Shown one piece after another: positions 46,494-58,754 of a DNA stretch of 64,000 nucleotides; the stretch's first letter is position 1, and every line of letters starts with the position of its first letter. The stretch spans positions 55,421,501 to 55,485,500 of the forward strand of contig CM075652.1 of NCBI GenBank assembly GCA_037953625.1, given 5' to 3'. The notes under the pieces were generated by a model that saw only the letters and a list, made by a program, of their open reading frames with translations, was not told the origin of the DNA and ran no database searches. The position numbers were made by a program, and so were the translations under genes. Source of the stretch: Crotalaria pallida (taxonomy: Eukaryota; Streptophyta; Magnoliopsida; Fabales; Fabaceae).

Positions 46494-47192
46494 ACAAACA
46501 AACACTAAGATAAAGATAGAATAAAATCATGAAATATATCATATTTTAGACACAACAGTTTTACTCCCTAAATGTTATCTTGACATTAACTCATCTTTAA
46601 TCATTCTAAAAATTTGATATTGATCCATGTAGTTGGGATTCTTTCATTTAGTGCATGTGATAAACATCGTGCCACATCAACTTGTCATGTGTCTAAGTGT
46701 AGATGAGGTGATGTCAGGTGGATAGATGATGCGGAAGACTCAAGACTACCAAACACAAATACAAGAGCCACATAGCGTAGCCCAACGACTAATCCAAACT
46801 TTCAGGGACTAAAATAAAAAAACATTTAATTTTTTGGAATTAAAACCTTCAATAAACTTTTATTTTTACCATATATTCTATCTTGTCACAAAAGTAATTA
46901 CTAAGTAAAGACTTTATCAAAGTGAGAACTTTTAAGATTTGAAATCCTAAAATTTATATAAGGCACAAAGCATATTGATTGAGACCAATCACTTTTAGAT
47001 TTTCTCATAAGTAATTTATGCAATCGCAATCATTTTCTTATTTTAATCGTTAAAAAAAATCAATTATAACAGCAATATTTATTTATTATATTATATATAG
47101 TTTAATATTAGATTTCCTAATGTAATTACATTCACCTCATCTAAAGTTGTCTTTTTAATCAAATTTCTTTTAAATTATGTTCATAATTACTA
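46494..47192. other. AT-rich intergenic region
   Basis: No gene or clear element is visible. Confidence 0.5.
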
Positions 47193-47466
47193 CCTCTGTC
47201 CCTAGATATAAGACCATTTTGACACTTTTATTTGTCCCTATTTATAATAAGACTCTATACCAATTTTCAATGATAATTAATTACTTTTTATCCACAAACA
47301 CCTCTATTTATTCAACACTTTTTAGATTCCCAATAATATTAATAGGGGTAATTTTGAAAATACATATAAAAAATTCATATTTCCTATACAATTAACTAAA
47401 TTAATTAACTTTCTTAATAGACGTGAAATCTCTCAGATGGATCCTATATACAGAGACAAAAGGGAG
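47193..47466. mobile_element. Stowaway-like MITE
   Basis: The left end CCTCTGTCCCTAGATATAAG and the right end (cctatatacagagacaaaagggag) are inverted and bordered by TA. It shares interior blocks, such as 'cacctctatttattcaacac', with 57444-57815. Confidence 0.75.
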
Positions 47467-47718
47467 TATTAAGTTCCATATTCTTTTAAGATTTAGCTAT
47501 AATGCACTACTATTATATAGATGGGATCCTCTGTCCCAAAACTTCCTGTCTTCCTGTCTCTAACCAATTAAACTTCATCAAATATTACAAAAATGTCATC
47601 ATAGTGGGGAAGTTATTTTTCATTTTTCTAAAATTTGTGTAGTGGATACAGGCTTTGGAACAGGCTCTGGGACAGCAGATCTTTGTCCCTATTATATAAG
47701 TATAGAATATTATGTTAA

Positions 47719-47888
47719 GGGAAAATGGAGAATGCACCGACACTGTAAATGTTTTTTACACCATCAGTGCATTATCCACCATTCATCCGTTTATGGTCGT
47801 TGATTTTTAGATTAAAGTAATACAAATGAATGATGGATGATGGGCTGATGGTGTAAAAAACTTTACACAGTGCATACCCATTAATCTC
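47719..47888. mobile_element. MULE-type MITE, family M, copy 2, with 9-bp target duplication
   Basis: This 170-bp element has inverted ends 'gggaaaatggagaatgcacc' and 'gagattaatgggtatgcact'. The exact 9-bp repeat TTATGTTAA flanks it (47710-47718 and 47889-47897). Confidence 0.88.
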
Positions 47889-48226
47889 TTATGTTAATAT
47901 ATTAAAAAGAGTTTGTTTAACTTCAGCTTTTAATAAGTAAAAAAAGTAGTGAAAATGTATTGGAAAATTAAGTCAATTACTTAAGTGTTAAATCCTTAAT
48001 TTTTTCAATTTAGATGTTTATTTTGGTCTTGTATACTCCGTCCTAAAGATTTAAGTTAAGGTCTTATTAAAAGATACTATAGAAATATAAAATATTAATG
48101 TAGTTTTTTTAACCTTTGTATAGGATAAACAAGCATAGAAAAAATAAATTTTTATGGAGAATAGATATTGAAATGATGTATTCCGTGACATATTTAGATT
48201 TTTAGTATAATTTTAGAGTTTAACAT

Positions 48227-48328
48227 ACCGTTCATTTGCATTATTTTATTTAGAAGTTAATAACCATAAATCCTTGAATGATGAACGAGGTGTTGATAGT
48301 GTAAAGTGTATAAACTATTTTCTCATAA
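48227..48328. mobile_element. Family M MITE fragment
   Basis: It shares 'gttcatttgcattattttattta', 'ttgaatgatgaacg' and 'gtgttgatagtgtaaagtgt' with the two family M copies, but the left end is missing. Confidence 0.55.
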
Positions 48329-48329
48329 T

Positions 48330-49806
48330 TTTATGTATTATATTAGTTTATCTTATACACATGATGATGTATAAGGAAAAAAAACTCAAAATCATCTTGT
48401 GAAGGACGCTAAAGTGGAGTAAAATAGCTTGATTCGAGGGATTGGTGCAAGAAGCATATATGGCCGGTGTTCTAATAAATATATTAAAGGATGATAATGA
48501 AAATAACTAACTAATTAAAGTGATTGATTATAAATAGGATCGAAAAATAAATTGATATCTACCAGAATTAGCTTACTCTAACAAATTACACATTGATTCT
48601 AAAAACTTTAAATTACCAATTTAAAAAGAATATACTCGTGCAAACGCATATAAATGACACATTTTCCTATTCTCAATTTTAAGCGGTCTCTTCAAAATTC
48701 AAAATTGACTCTCTCTATATATATATATATATGAACATTATTTTGCAGTATGCATGATAAGGTTGGTTTGGGAAGCATGCTTCTAATTAAAGAAATAAAC
48801 AAAATCAATATTTGAAAATTTTTGGAATCATCGACTAAGTAATTATTTATGTCATTTCCTTCTCTATATAAAAAGATTCATGTGAATACATTTTATTTTC
48901 ATTTCAAGTTCTTTCTGATCTCTTCTTCTGTTTCCCCCTTTTATTTAAAAAAAAAAATTAATTTCCATTTTATTGTCCATGGTTCAATTTTAATGATTGT
49001 TCAATTGTGCACTTGCAATGTTAAACTTAGATTGCTACTGCTGTTAAGGTTGGAAGGTAAAAGCAAGACAATCAATTTATGTCCTATTTTGCGCGGTGCT
49101 CAGATCCAATGTTAAGCTTAAATTTTTACCGCTGTTAAAAATTATGTCAGGTAAATGTGTTGTGACTTGTCTTTGTTCAGTCTGGTGTGTGTGGTATTTT
49201 TTTTTTTGCTATGTTCATTCCGTAATTTTTTTATTATTATTATTTTTTTATAATCTCATTGTTAAATTTTTGTCCTCAGTACAAATATAGGCGTGGCAGG
49301 GGATTAGGATTTCGGGGATTATTCTCAAATCATCATCATGCGTACTGGGTGAGGGTGGTAAATTTGCAATTTTGTAGGTTGTTTTCTTATATGATGCAGA
49401 GCTGGGGCATTTTATTGTAAGGGGGGCTTTGAGCGATAATTGGATAATAGTTTCTCGTAAACTTTATGATTCTAGAAGTATTACTTATGTTTTTAATTGC
49501 ATTTAGAATAAAAATAGTGCACTTGCAAAAAAAAAATTTAGAGACCATAAATTTTATGTTGCCCTAGGCCCCCTCGTATGTCTCGAAAATCTTGCTTTTG
49601 AGGCACTAATATTTCTCACAACACAGTTGTTATCAACTCTTATTCCAACAATCCCTACATCATTCCTTCAATTTCAAAGAAATAAAAAAAAAATCCTAAT
49701 GAATAGGAACCACAACAATGAGGTTACATGAGTTTTAAGTGAACTTTTTAGAAAAAAAATGTATATCTAATGAGTTAGAAAAAAAGTGATATAAAAAAAC
49801 ATTGTA
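48330..49806. other. AT-rich intergenic region
   Basis: No gene is recognised. The open frames at 48849-49290 are Phe/Leu-rich chance frames in AT-rich DNA. Confidence 0.5.
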
Positions 49807-50304
49807 CTCCCTCCGTCCCATTATTTTGGTAAAAGTTAAACAAGTCAACGAAAATACATATAATATAATGCATGATTCATTCACTAATTACTAATTGATA
49901 TTATACAAATTTTTATATCATTACAATTAATACATATTGTAATATTGCCTCCAAAAAAAATCTTTAAATATACCAGTGGAGGCTGGCACAAGTGGAAGGG
50001 GCTTGTGTCCCTTAAGCATGTGGTCGCGGGTTCGAGTCGTACCTGAGGCGCATGTGAATGGAGCAAGCCTTACTGGGAGCATCGCCCCCGAAAGGGCCCG
50101 ACCGTGGTGCGAGGGATTAGTCGCCCAGTTGCACGGGTGGATACCTTGGTTCATCCAAAAAAAATCTTTAAATATGTTTTCCTTACTTACTTATCAATTA
50201 TCGATACAATATACAATCTTTAAGATTTTTCATTCATTTTTTTAGTTTAATATGAGACAAATTTTTTGCACATTTTTTTTACCAAGATAATGGGACGGAG
50301 GAAG
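49807..50304. mobile_element. Stowaway-like MITE interrupted by a SINE
   Basis: The left end CTCCCTCCGTCCCATTATTT and the right end (gataatgggacggaggaag) are inverted and bordered by TA. Without the SINE the element would be about 294 bp. Confidence 0.88.
49972..50156 (+). mobile_element. tRNA-derived SINE, family 3, inserted in the Stowaway-like MITE
   Basis: It starts ACCAGTGGAGGCTGGCACAA, has box B 'gggttcgagtc' and ends at 'tggttcatcc'. A 19-bp direct repeat (aaaaaaaatctttaaatat) flanks it at 49953-49971 and 50157-50175. The length is 185 bp. Confidence 0.92.
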
Positions 50305-50568
50305 TAAGAAATAAAAATTATCTACTTTTTCAACGTTAGAGGAAGAGTTTAGCCCGACCTAAAGTAAGAGGACGAAAATAAATATTTTTGGCCAAAATTA
50401 TGCACCTTATATATTATATAAGATATTTTTTCCACATATAAAAATAAATATTGGAGTTATAATAGAAGTAACGTTAGCGAAAAATATTATTTCTTATACT
50501 TTCCTTGTTTTGAAATATAATTTATCTTATTAAAAAAACCTTAGAGCAAAACATTATCATGAAAGAGA

Positions 50569-50570
<2 letters not shown>

Positions 50571-50620
<50 letters not shown>
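50571..50620. repeat. (TA)n microsatellite
   Basis: Pure TA run of about 25 units. Confidence 0.95.
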
Positions 50621-50623
<3 letters not shown>

Positions 50624-50940
50624 ACTATGCAAATTTCCTGTAATTAAATTCTTTAGCTTAGCGATATGTCGTTCACCTATGCATCTTCTTAAACATGAGT
50701 TTGATGCAAAATAGGTATCATTTTGGTGAAATAATGAGAGAGATGAGGTATAATGTATTTTTGTCGAATGATTCTCTATTTTGAATTTTATTAACTTGCA
50801 GTGGTGCAACTTGTTTTCTTGGGCAATGAGGGGCAAGAACTCAAAGATTTATTAATGCATATCAATGAGGATTATAAGAGGTATAGAGACCCTTAGCAAA
50901 TCATTAAAAACCAACCTAGGCAAAGCAACAGGTGGTGAAT

Positions 50941-51315
50941 CTAGAAAATGAAGACCATAAGGTTAATCAACGCTCTAGTTTGCAAGTCAATCAGCGCAAA
51001 AATTGTCCTCTCTATATAACAATGATTAAAAGTAAGGGACCAATTCTTTTGCTTCCAAATATTTAACTTCCTACCAAGCCTGCCAAAAGAGATTCGTTGT
51101 TGAACCATGGATATATGGGAGGAGGAATCAGATTCAACAACGATTCCCCTAAAGTCTTTATTCCAAACAACTTGAAGACTTGTTAAAAGATCCCGACACT
51201 TTGCCAAAAAAGAGGAGCATATGCCAAAAAGGAGTCATTCAGAATGCCTCCACACCCTGCATGCCAAGGATTGCCTTTAGAGGCTCCATTGACTTTGACC
51301 TTTCGCCAATCATCC
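50941..51315 (-). pseudogene. RNase H-like (RVT_3 type) pseudogene fragment
   Basis: On the minus strand one frame reads VKVNGASKGNPWHAGCGGIL, which matches the start of the plant RNase H-like domain found with LINE-type reverse transcriptases. It stops at about 51195, and the next part (NKDFRGIVVESDSSSHISMV, then NHCYIERTIFA) continues in another frame. The catalytic Asp of the usual NVDGA motif appears as NGA. It is a broken fragment with no reverse transcriptase nearby, and more remnant may extend towards 51600. Confidence 0.75.
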
Positions 51316-51852
51316 AGTGAAAAAGATCATGAGATGTTTATTGATGACGAGGCACGCATCACTTTAGCCAAGGAAGATGTAACAGTCTAATTGATGCAAC
51401 AGGTTTGACTCAAAATGAATAAATGTGGTGAATGGAGTGCCATGAAACTTGGCTTAAAAACTGACCTGTTACGCCGCTGCAAATGTATTAGCAATCGACC
51501 ATGAAAAGGTCAATCCATTGGGAGAAAACTTGAGAAACAAAAGTTGCATCCAAGTTTAGGACAATCCAGTCATGAAAGGTAGTAATGAAGAAGAGGGGCA
51601 GAGAGTTCGGAGATAGTGGTGCAGCTTTATTATTATATGATTTTTGGTTTGAAAAAGTTATATTATTCTAAAAACCAAATTAAAAATTCTTTTAAACATA
51701 TAAAGTTAACACATGTCACTCGTAGACAATCATTGATGACTCATGTTACTCATGTATGTGATTAAGAGAATTTTTAGATCGATTAATGAGGATTTGGAAG
51801 TGTGTATATATATATATTGTTATATGATTTACATTTTCTATGCGTTAAGTAT

Positions 51853-52057
51853 TATTATTGAAGTATTATTTCATGTCTCCTGCTAGTCCTATGGTTTTGG
51901 CACTTCAAGTTTGTTATGTTGGAGATATATCTTGTCATTTATTCTTTTCTTCTTTTTGTTTGTTTTATCGGTAACAAATCCATCTCATGTACTTTATATA
52001 TCTAATCTTACAACATATGTAAATTAACGAAACAATTGAAGCATTATTCTTTCTATA
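51853..52057 (+). repeat. 5' LTR of the decayed Copia element
   Basis: It shares 'ggcacttcaagtttgttatg', 'agatatatcttgtcatttatt' and 'gaaacaattgaagcattatt' with the 3' copy. Confidence 0.85.
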
Positions 52058-52110
52058 TGGTATAAGCCTCAAAACTTCACAACAATTTTTTTAATCCTTC
52101 CTTTTTTGTA

Positions 52111-53352
52111 ATGGCATTCACGTTACCTCCAACAAATCCATCATTGAACTCACTATTGCCTATACTCTTCCCATCAAACTCAATTCGAAAAATTACCATA
52201 CTTGGTATAACCAAATTCTCCATCTTCTTAAAGCGAATGAACTCTAGGATTATGTCACTGGTGATATGCCTTGCCCTTCACCAAAAATTGAGTCTGAGGA
52301 GACCACAATTGACAATCCAAATTACTCTCATTGGAAACGTCAAGATCACTATGTATACCTTGCCGTACTAGCCTTGTGTGGTCCTGATGCTCAAATTGTC
52401 ATGACCACTTCTAAATCCTCTGCAGGAGTATGGACACGATTGAATAAGCAATATACGAATCACTCTCACACTCCCGTCATGTCCCTCAAAGAGCATCTTG
52501 CCTCAGTTTCAAAAGGCACTTCCACTGTTAGCGATTACCTTCATTCTATTCAAGTAATTGGTGATGAACTTGCTCTTATTGGTCATCCAATTGATGACAA
52601 TGATCTTGTTATTGCTGCTCTAAATGTTATTGGACCCTCCTTTCGTGAGTTTTCTGTCTCAATTTGTACCAGGGACTCTCCACTGATATTTGAAAAACTT
52701 TTTGATAAACTCATTGATTTTGAAATTTTCCTCCATGGTGATGATCACCAACAACAACGATCTCTTCCCGTCACAGCCAAATATACCCAACGCACTTGCG
52801 GGTGTCCTCGCAGCCGTTGAGCACAACAACCACCATTCAATCTTCACTCTTGGGATGCCCTTGACTCCGAGATGGAGAATTCTGGCCCATGTCGTCCCAT
52901 ACCAATGTGCAAATTTTGTCATCGCAGGGAGCATATCGATGCTATTTACTATAGTAAACATGGTTTTCCACCCAATTATTTCAAGTGCCAGGCCAATTTT
53001 TTCCACTATGAAAATGGAGAAAACACAGATTCATTTTGGCTCCTTGATTCTGGTGATTCTCATCATGTAACTCATGGCCTTGGCCAATTATCCTTGTCAT
53101 TTGATTATACTGGTACAGATAAACTCATGGTTAGTAATGGTAAGGCTCTTCCAATTAAACATTGTGGCTCAACCATTATTCCCACATCCTCAATGCCTCT
53201 TCTATTATCCCAAGTTTTACATGTTCCTACCATTACTCAAAACCTTATTTCAGTATCTCAACGTTGTAAAACTAATTATATTTCTGTTGAATATTTTCCA
53301 TGGCATTTTGAGATAAAGAGCTTGAGTGATTTGGGTCTAATATATGATGTTT
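52111..53352 (+). pseudogene. Copia gag and protease remnant
   Basis: The gag domain begins MAFTLPPTNP, shifts frame near 52260, and continues as IDNPNYSHWKRQDHYVYLAV, then SDYLHSIQVIGDELALIGHP. A third frame carries a damaged zinc knuckle (CKFCHRREHIDAIYYSKHG) and a protease motif WLLDSGDSHHVT, where LDSGATHH is usual. At least two frameshifts are needed. It ends near 53350 where the inserted LTR begins. Confidence 0.85.
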
Positions 53353-54640
53353 AAAGCATTAATTAACTCCTCTTTACTATGGATTTGGCTTGTTTCTTAA
53401 GTAAATATTAGGATTTTATTATGTTTTTTTATGAAAGTTAGGTAATTTAGAATCCTTGAATGTTTTGATTCGTTTTGGGTTTGATTTCAGGAATTTGAAG
53501 CTTAATTTGATGATTTATGTTTTGGAATGGACAGGAGCTTTGAAGACCATGAGATTGGAGCTGAAATGGAGAGAAATGTCGTTCATAAATGTTGCCCATG
53601 AAGGGGTTTAAATGTCAGAGCTGGGGTGCAAAGAGTCAGAAAACAATTAAGAACAACTCAGCCAAATCAGGGAGCCACACGCCCAGGCGTGTGGTGTGCG
53701 TGAGAAGAGGAGAATGAGAAGTTTTAATGCCACGCCCAGGCGTGGGTATGCTGCGCCTGGGCGCGTGGGCCTACGAGTTCGGTTTATCTATTTTGTTTTT
53801 GAGGATTCTGATAGAATTTAGTTAGATTCGTTTTAGGATTAGTCTTTTCTATATATTCTAGGACTTAGCATTAGGTTTGGTAGCTTTTAGAGAAAGAGGT
53901 AGATTGCATATTCTGCACTTCATTGGAAGAAAGAGTTAGAGGTAATTTCTTCTATCTATTCTTTTATAATGTGTAACTAAAACCCTTTTGTAGTTAGGAA
54001 CATGGTGGATTTGTATGGATAAGTTTATATAATTTATGAATTGATATTTTTCATTCAAATCTATTGTTTGGTTGTGTTTTAATTCCAATTCATGAAAGTA
54101 GCTAATTTATGTTTTTTTTTGGATCTCTAATTCAACAAGAGACATATGAGAGTTAGAATAGGCCGTTCAATCAAACATTATAACCACCTAGTGTGTAGAC
54201 ATACAGCTAGGGCTTATATGACTTAAATGTTTCAGTGTTCTTAATTAATGGTTATTCAAATGTCAAATCGCTTAAGACATTAAGGGTTTCATATCGAATA
54301 AGAAACATAAATTCGTAGAGACATCTGGTTTTTATTACCTCTGGGATGTCGTGGATTCAATGAAAAATAGAGATTCATAATTAATAAACAAGTCTTGCAA
54401 TGAAACTGAGTTCCTAATGCCTTTCTCTATCTGTTTCACAGACCTTATTTTTAATTGATTTATTTTTAATTTGTTTGTTTATATTATTTTAAATAATTTA
54501 TAATAAAAACTTATAAATTTCTCTTTTAATTACACCTTTGGTGAGAATTATTTGGAAACAACTCACAATCCCCGAGTGGACCGATAATTTACTTTCAATA
54601 TATACTTGTGATCTAGTATACTTGCTAGTATCAACACCAA
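53353..54640 (+). mobile_element. Ty3-gypsy (Athila-like) LTR inserted in the decayed Copia element
   Basis: It has no coding sequence and a GC-rich island (acgcccaggcgtgtggtg... gcgcctgggcgcgtggg) in AT-rich DNA. It ends with 'ccccgagtggaccgataatt' and 'tatacttgtgatctagtata', a style typical of the LTR end and leader of legume Athila-like elements. The boundaries are approximate. It shares motifs with 45120-45965 on the other strand. Confidence 0.5.
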
Positions 54641-54759
54641 CACTGAGCATTGGGTGGTTCTTATGCGCGCAAAGAATGAAGACCAGGTGTACTAATTTTA
54701 ACCAACACAAGCTCTAAAGCATCCAAATTGGAAAGATACTATGTCTAATTAACCCATCC

Positions 54760-55663
54760 ATGCCAACACACTCCTTCCTCACCTTGTGACTCTATCCAAA
54801 CCCCCATACCCAATCCTCCCTCTCTCATAGAGTCAAACCCCAGCAACCTCATTGACCCTACTTCTCCATCCATCTCCTCACAATTTCCACGAAACAATAA
54901 TACCCTATCTTCTCCACCTATTGACCCCACACCCACATCCCCTTCTCAACCCACACAATTAAATCATCACTCAAATAATTTGTACACCTCTTCCCAACAA
55001 TTAAATGGCGCACAAGACCTTCCCCCTGAGCCTCGATCACACTATATCGTTACAAGATCCAAAAATGAGATTTTTAAACCAAAACAAGTTCATTTAGCAA
55101 TAAAATTTCTCTTACCTGATCGTATTGAACCCTTTTCTCTCACACAGGCCCTAAAGCATCCAAATTGGAAAGCTGCTATGTATGATGAATTCAATGCATT
55201 ACTAGCAAATGGCACATGGACCCTTGAACCTAAGCAACCTCATTTCAATATCATTGGCAATAAATCGGTTTACGGGATCAAACGCAACACTAATGGTTCT
55301 ATTGTTCACTATAAAGCAAGATTAGTTACAAAGGGTTTAGACCAACGACCTGGCATTAATTATCATGACACATTCAATTCTATCATCAAACCACAAACAA
55401 TCAAATTGGTTCTATTTGTGGCACTTTCCAAAGAACGGTCTATAAATCACATGGTTATAAATAATGGTTTCCTACATGGCACAATTGTTGAGGATATTTA
55501 CATGTCTCAACCTTCAGGTTTCATTCATCCTCAATTTCCTGATCAGGTTTGTAAACTAAGAAAATCACTCTATAGCCTCAAGCAAGCTCCCTGTGCTTGG
55601 TATCACCCTTTGAAGACCTTCTTGATACAATATGGATTCACTAACTCTAAATATGATACTTAA
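54760..55663 (+). pseudogene. Copia linker and reverse transcriptase remnant
   Basis: A Pro/Ser-rich linker leads to HYIVTRSKNEI and the RT (HPNWKAAMYDEFNALLANGT, then QVCKLRKSLYSLKQAPCAWY). The frame ends at a stop after KYDT. The active site 'VYVDDIIL' follows at about 55708 in another frame. The integrase is absent. A short partial duplication of the RT start ('aaagcatccaaattggaaag') lies at 54717-54740. Confidence 0.85.
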
Positions 55664-56670
55664 CTCTTCATTTATAGCAGTGGTGCTACTCTGGACTATT
55701 TTTTTTGTTTATGTTGATGACATTATTCTTAGGAAGTAATTCTGAGTTTTTGTCTTCATTTCAAACTACTCTTTCAAATAAATTTTCTCTCAAAGACTCG
55801 AGCTTTCCAAGTCACCTTTTGAGCATTGAAATCATTCCTATAGCAGATGGTGTGTTCCTTACATAATATCACTATATTCGTGAGTTACTTCATAAAGCCA
55901 ACATGAATGATGCCAAGCGTTTTTCAACACCTATGTCTTCTACTATAAATCTAGCAACCATTGGAGATACTTTCACTTGTGACCAGCACGAATATTGTCA
56001 GCTTGTGGGCTCTTTAGAGTATATTTCACTCACTCGTGCGTCCTGACATGGCTTTTACAATTAACAAACTTTCACAGTTCATGCATGCTACCACCACCAC
56101 CATCTCCAGGCTATCAAACATGCCATGCGCTATACCTCAAAGGTAGCTTGGATTATGGTCTGCAACTTCGTCGTTCTCGTGACCTTCATCTATGCGCCTT
56201 CTGTGACTCTGACTAGGCATGTGACTCCTTAGACATGGAATCACAACAACATTCATTATTTATCATGGCCCAAATGCGATTTCATGACAATGCAAAAAGC
56301 AAAATAAAATAGCTAAGTCCTCCATTGAGGCTGAATGTAGGACTATAGGTTCCACGTTGATGAAATTCTTTGATTTAGGGAACTCTTCAAAGAGTTGCAG
56401 CTTCTTTTTCAATCGCAGCCCACTATCTACTCTAACAATATTGGTGTCACATATCTCTATGCAAATCCAGTCTTCCGCTCTCCCATGAAACATTTTGTTA
56501 TCCATTATCATCTTGTGCGAGACTTGGTGTCCAACAAGGAACTGCAAGTTCAACATATACCCTCCAGTCATCAACTTGCAGATCTCCTCACCAAGTCCTT
56601 GGTTGCAGCTCGACATTATTTTCTCATGTCCAAGATCGGTGTTGTTTCCTCCACCACCACCATCTTGTAG
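55664..56670 (+). pseudogene. Copia RT end and RNase H remnant
   Basis: Fragments in several frames match the first Copia element, for example YSNNIGVTYLYANPVFRSPM and SHQLADLLTKSL. Several stops and shifts make it non-functional. Confidence 0.8.
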
Positions 56671-56675
56671 AGGCG

Positions 56676-56877
56676 TGTTGGAGTGTCATCTCACGTCTCC
56701 TCCTAGTCTTATTATTTTGGCACTTCAAGTTTGTTATGATGTAGATATATCTTGTCATTTATTCTTTTATTTTTTTTGCTTGTGTTATCTATAACAAACC
56801 CATCTTGTGTACTCTATATATCTACTCGTGCAACATATGTAAATTAATGAAACAATTGAAGCATTATTCTCTCCATA
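56676..56877 (+). repeat. 3' LTR of the decayed Copia element
   Basis: It begins TGTTGGAGTGTCATC and ends CTCTCCATA, and is followed by the target duplication AGTAT. Confidence 0.85.
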
Positions 56878-56930
56878 AGTATCACCTCTACTCGAACTCA
56901 TAATTAATATATTCTTTTTAAATAAATCTA

Positions 56931-57428
56931 GGAAAAACTGCTTCATTGATCCCCTAAGTTATTTACTTGCTTGAAAGTGGTCCCTCAAGTTTTTTTTTTT
57001 TTGAAAGTGGTCCATCAAGTTTACTTCCATTAACATGGTTTGTCCTTCCGTTAATTTTTTTGTCTCCGGTCATGTTCTCCGTTGGAATTTCCGGCCAACA
57101 CCATTTTTCTGGCGATGAAACTCTACTTTTTTTCTTTATCTTTGCTCATTTTTCGCCAACAAATGTTCAGATTGGACACCCAATCTCTCTACCATTCTCC
57201 ACCACATCCAGAAGATGGTATGATAGGATTTGTGGGGTTGAAGATAAAAAATATTGGTCGGAAAAAATGGAGTTTCGTTAGAGAAGATGATCGGATATGG
57301 AAAATTAGACGGAAGGACCAACTATGCTAACGGAAGTAAACTTAAGAGACCACTTTTAAACAAAAAAATCTTGAGGGACCACTTTGGAACAAATAAATAA
57401 CTAAGGGGAACAAAAAAGCAATGTTGCC
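56931..57428. mobile_element. MULE with 9-bp target duplication
   Basis: The ends GGAAAAACTGCTTCATTGAT and (inverted) GGCAACATTGCTTTTTTGTT extend into arms of about 130 bp with 'aaagtggtccctcaag'. The 9-bp repeat ATAAATCTA flanks it (56922-56930 and 57429-57437). No transposase is present. It sits 48 bp from the decayed Copia element. Confidence 0.9.
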
Positions 57429-57443
57429 ATAAATCTAATACTA

Positions 57444-57815
57444 CTTCCGTCCCTAATTATAAGGCCCTCTTGGGAGATTTCACGTCCATTAAGAAAGTGG
57501 AATAATTTAGTTAATTGTATTAGAAATGTGAACTTTTGATATGTATTTTCAAAATTACCCCTATTAATATTATTGAAAATCTAAAAAGTGTTAAATAAAT
57601 AGGGGTGTTTGTGGAAAAAAATAGTTAATGCTCATTGAAAATTGCTAAAGGGCCTTATAAATAAGGACAAAATAAAAAAAAAAGCGGAACGCATTAGCTA
57701 TCCACTCTCAGGTTGGACATGAAGGGTCGGAGAAGGGCAACCACTCATTCTTAAATTCTTAAAACCAGCATTCTTAAAAGTGTTAAGAGGACCTTATAAT
57801 TACGAACGGAGGGAG
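57444..57815. mobile_element. Stowaway-like MITE
   Basis: The left end CTTCCGTCCCTAATTATAAG and the right end (cttataattacgaacggagggag) are inverted and bordered by TA. It seems to contain an inner partial duplicate end at about 57649-57672. Confidence 0.8.
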
Positions 57816-58403
57816 TATATTTTTAACGAAAAATTACGCTTATCATTTATGAGGTTTGTCATAATGACACACACTCCTTATACTTTCAAAAATAATACAA
57901 GCCTCCTTATTTTGCATTTTGTGTTGCAAATCCCTGGTACTATATTTTTAACGCATGCATTAAAAATTTTCGTTACTTTTTCACAAAATGGATATAGCAG
58001 AATCTGACTTAAATTGCAAAATAGGAAGAGTTTATGTCATTTTAAAATTAGATGAGGTGTTTAATTCGTGTCATCATTAAAAATTTCAAAGATAGTGACT
58101 GCAATTTTCCCTTATTTTAATGTTGCAAGTTTATGTATATATATGTTGTCTTTAAAGCAAAATATTTATGGATTTGTCACTAATTATGGTTAAGGATGTG
58201 ACAGAATGGCATTAATCCAGAAGTGTTAGGTTAAGGATGTGACAGAATGGTATTAATCCATAAGTGTTGGATTATTTCACATCGCTAGGTAGAGATAAAG
58301 AGTTGTAAGCCATAATTAATTAGTTATAACCATTTGATATGGTGAACTTTAGGGACATTTTTAATATGTAAACTTGGTGGTGGGTAATGGCTTTTAATGA
58401 ATA
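57816..58403. other. AT-rich intergenic region
   Basis: No gene is visible. It holds the short tandem duplication at 58187-58268. Confidence 0.5.
58187..58268. repeat. Two-copy tandem repeat, about 41-bp unit
   Basis: 'ggttaaggatgtgacagaat' followed by ggcattaatccagaagtgtta occurs twice. Confidence 0.88.
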
Positions 58404-58754
58404 CTCCATCCGTCATATTATCTTAGTAAAAATAATGTTAAAATTTTTGTCCTTAACTAAAGTAAAAAATAATAAATAAAAAATCTTAAAAATTGTATAT
58501 TATATTCATGATTGAATAAACAAGAAAATACATATTCAATTTCTAAAATGAGACATTAATTTTAAAGTTTTATTGTTCAATTCTCAATATGCATGTTTAT
58601 ACAAGATTAGTATAACATGTACTAATTATAATCATATTGAAATTTGTTTAATAACACTTTGTAATTAATAATTAAATCATGCATTATATTAAAAAGATAT
58701 TTTGTTATTTTCATTGATTAATTTGGCTTTACGGAGATAATGGAATCAAGGGAG
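58404..58754. mobile_element. Stowaway-like MITE
   Basis: The left end CTCCATCCGTCATATTATCT and the right end (ggagataatggaatcaagggag) are inverted and bordered by TA. Confidence 0.75.

Larger units (their letters stand above)
51853..56877 (+). mobile_element. Decayed Ty1-copia retrotransposon with target duplication
   Basis: The LTRs are 51853-52057 and 56676-56877, visibly more diverged than those of the first Copia element. The 5-bp repeat AGTAT flanks them (51848-51852 and 56878-56882). The primer site reads tggtataagcct (usual tggtatcagagc), and 'tagaggcg' precedes the 3' LTR. The interior has gag, protease, RT and RNase H remnants in shifted frames and is split by a Gypsy-like LTR. The 3' LTR starts TG but both LTRs end in CATA or CTATA. 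Confidence 0.88.

Noticed and set aside
48849..49290. Two overlapping hydrophobic open frames
   Set aside because: They are Phe/Leu-rich translations of AT-rich DNA with no domain and no splice support.
54745..54936. Minus-strand open frame rich in Gly and Glu
   Set aside because: It is antisense to the Pro/Ser-rich Copia linker.
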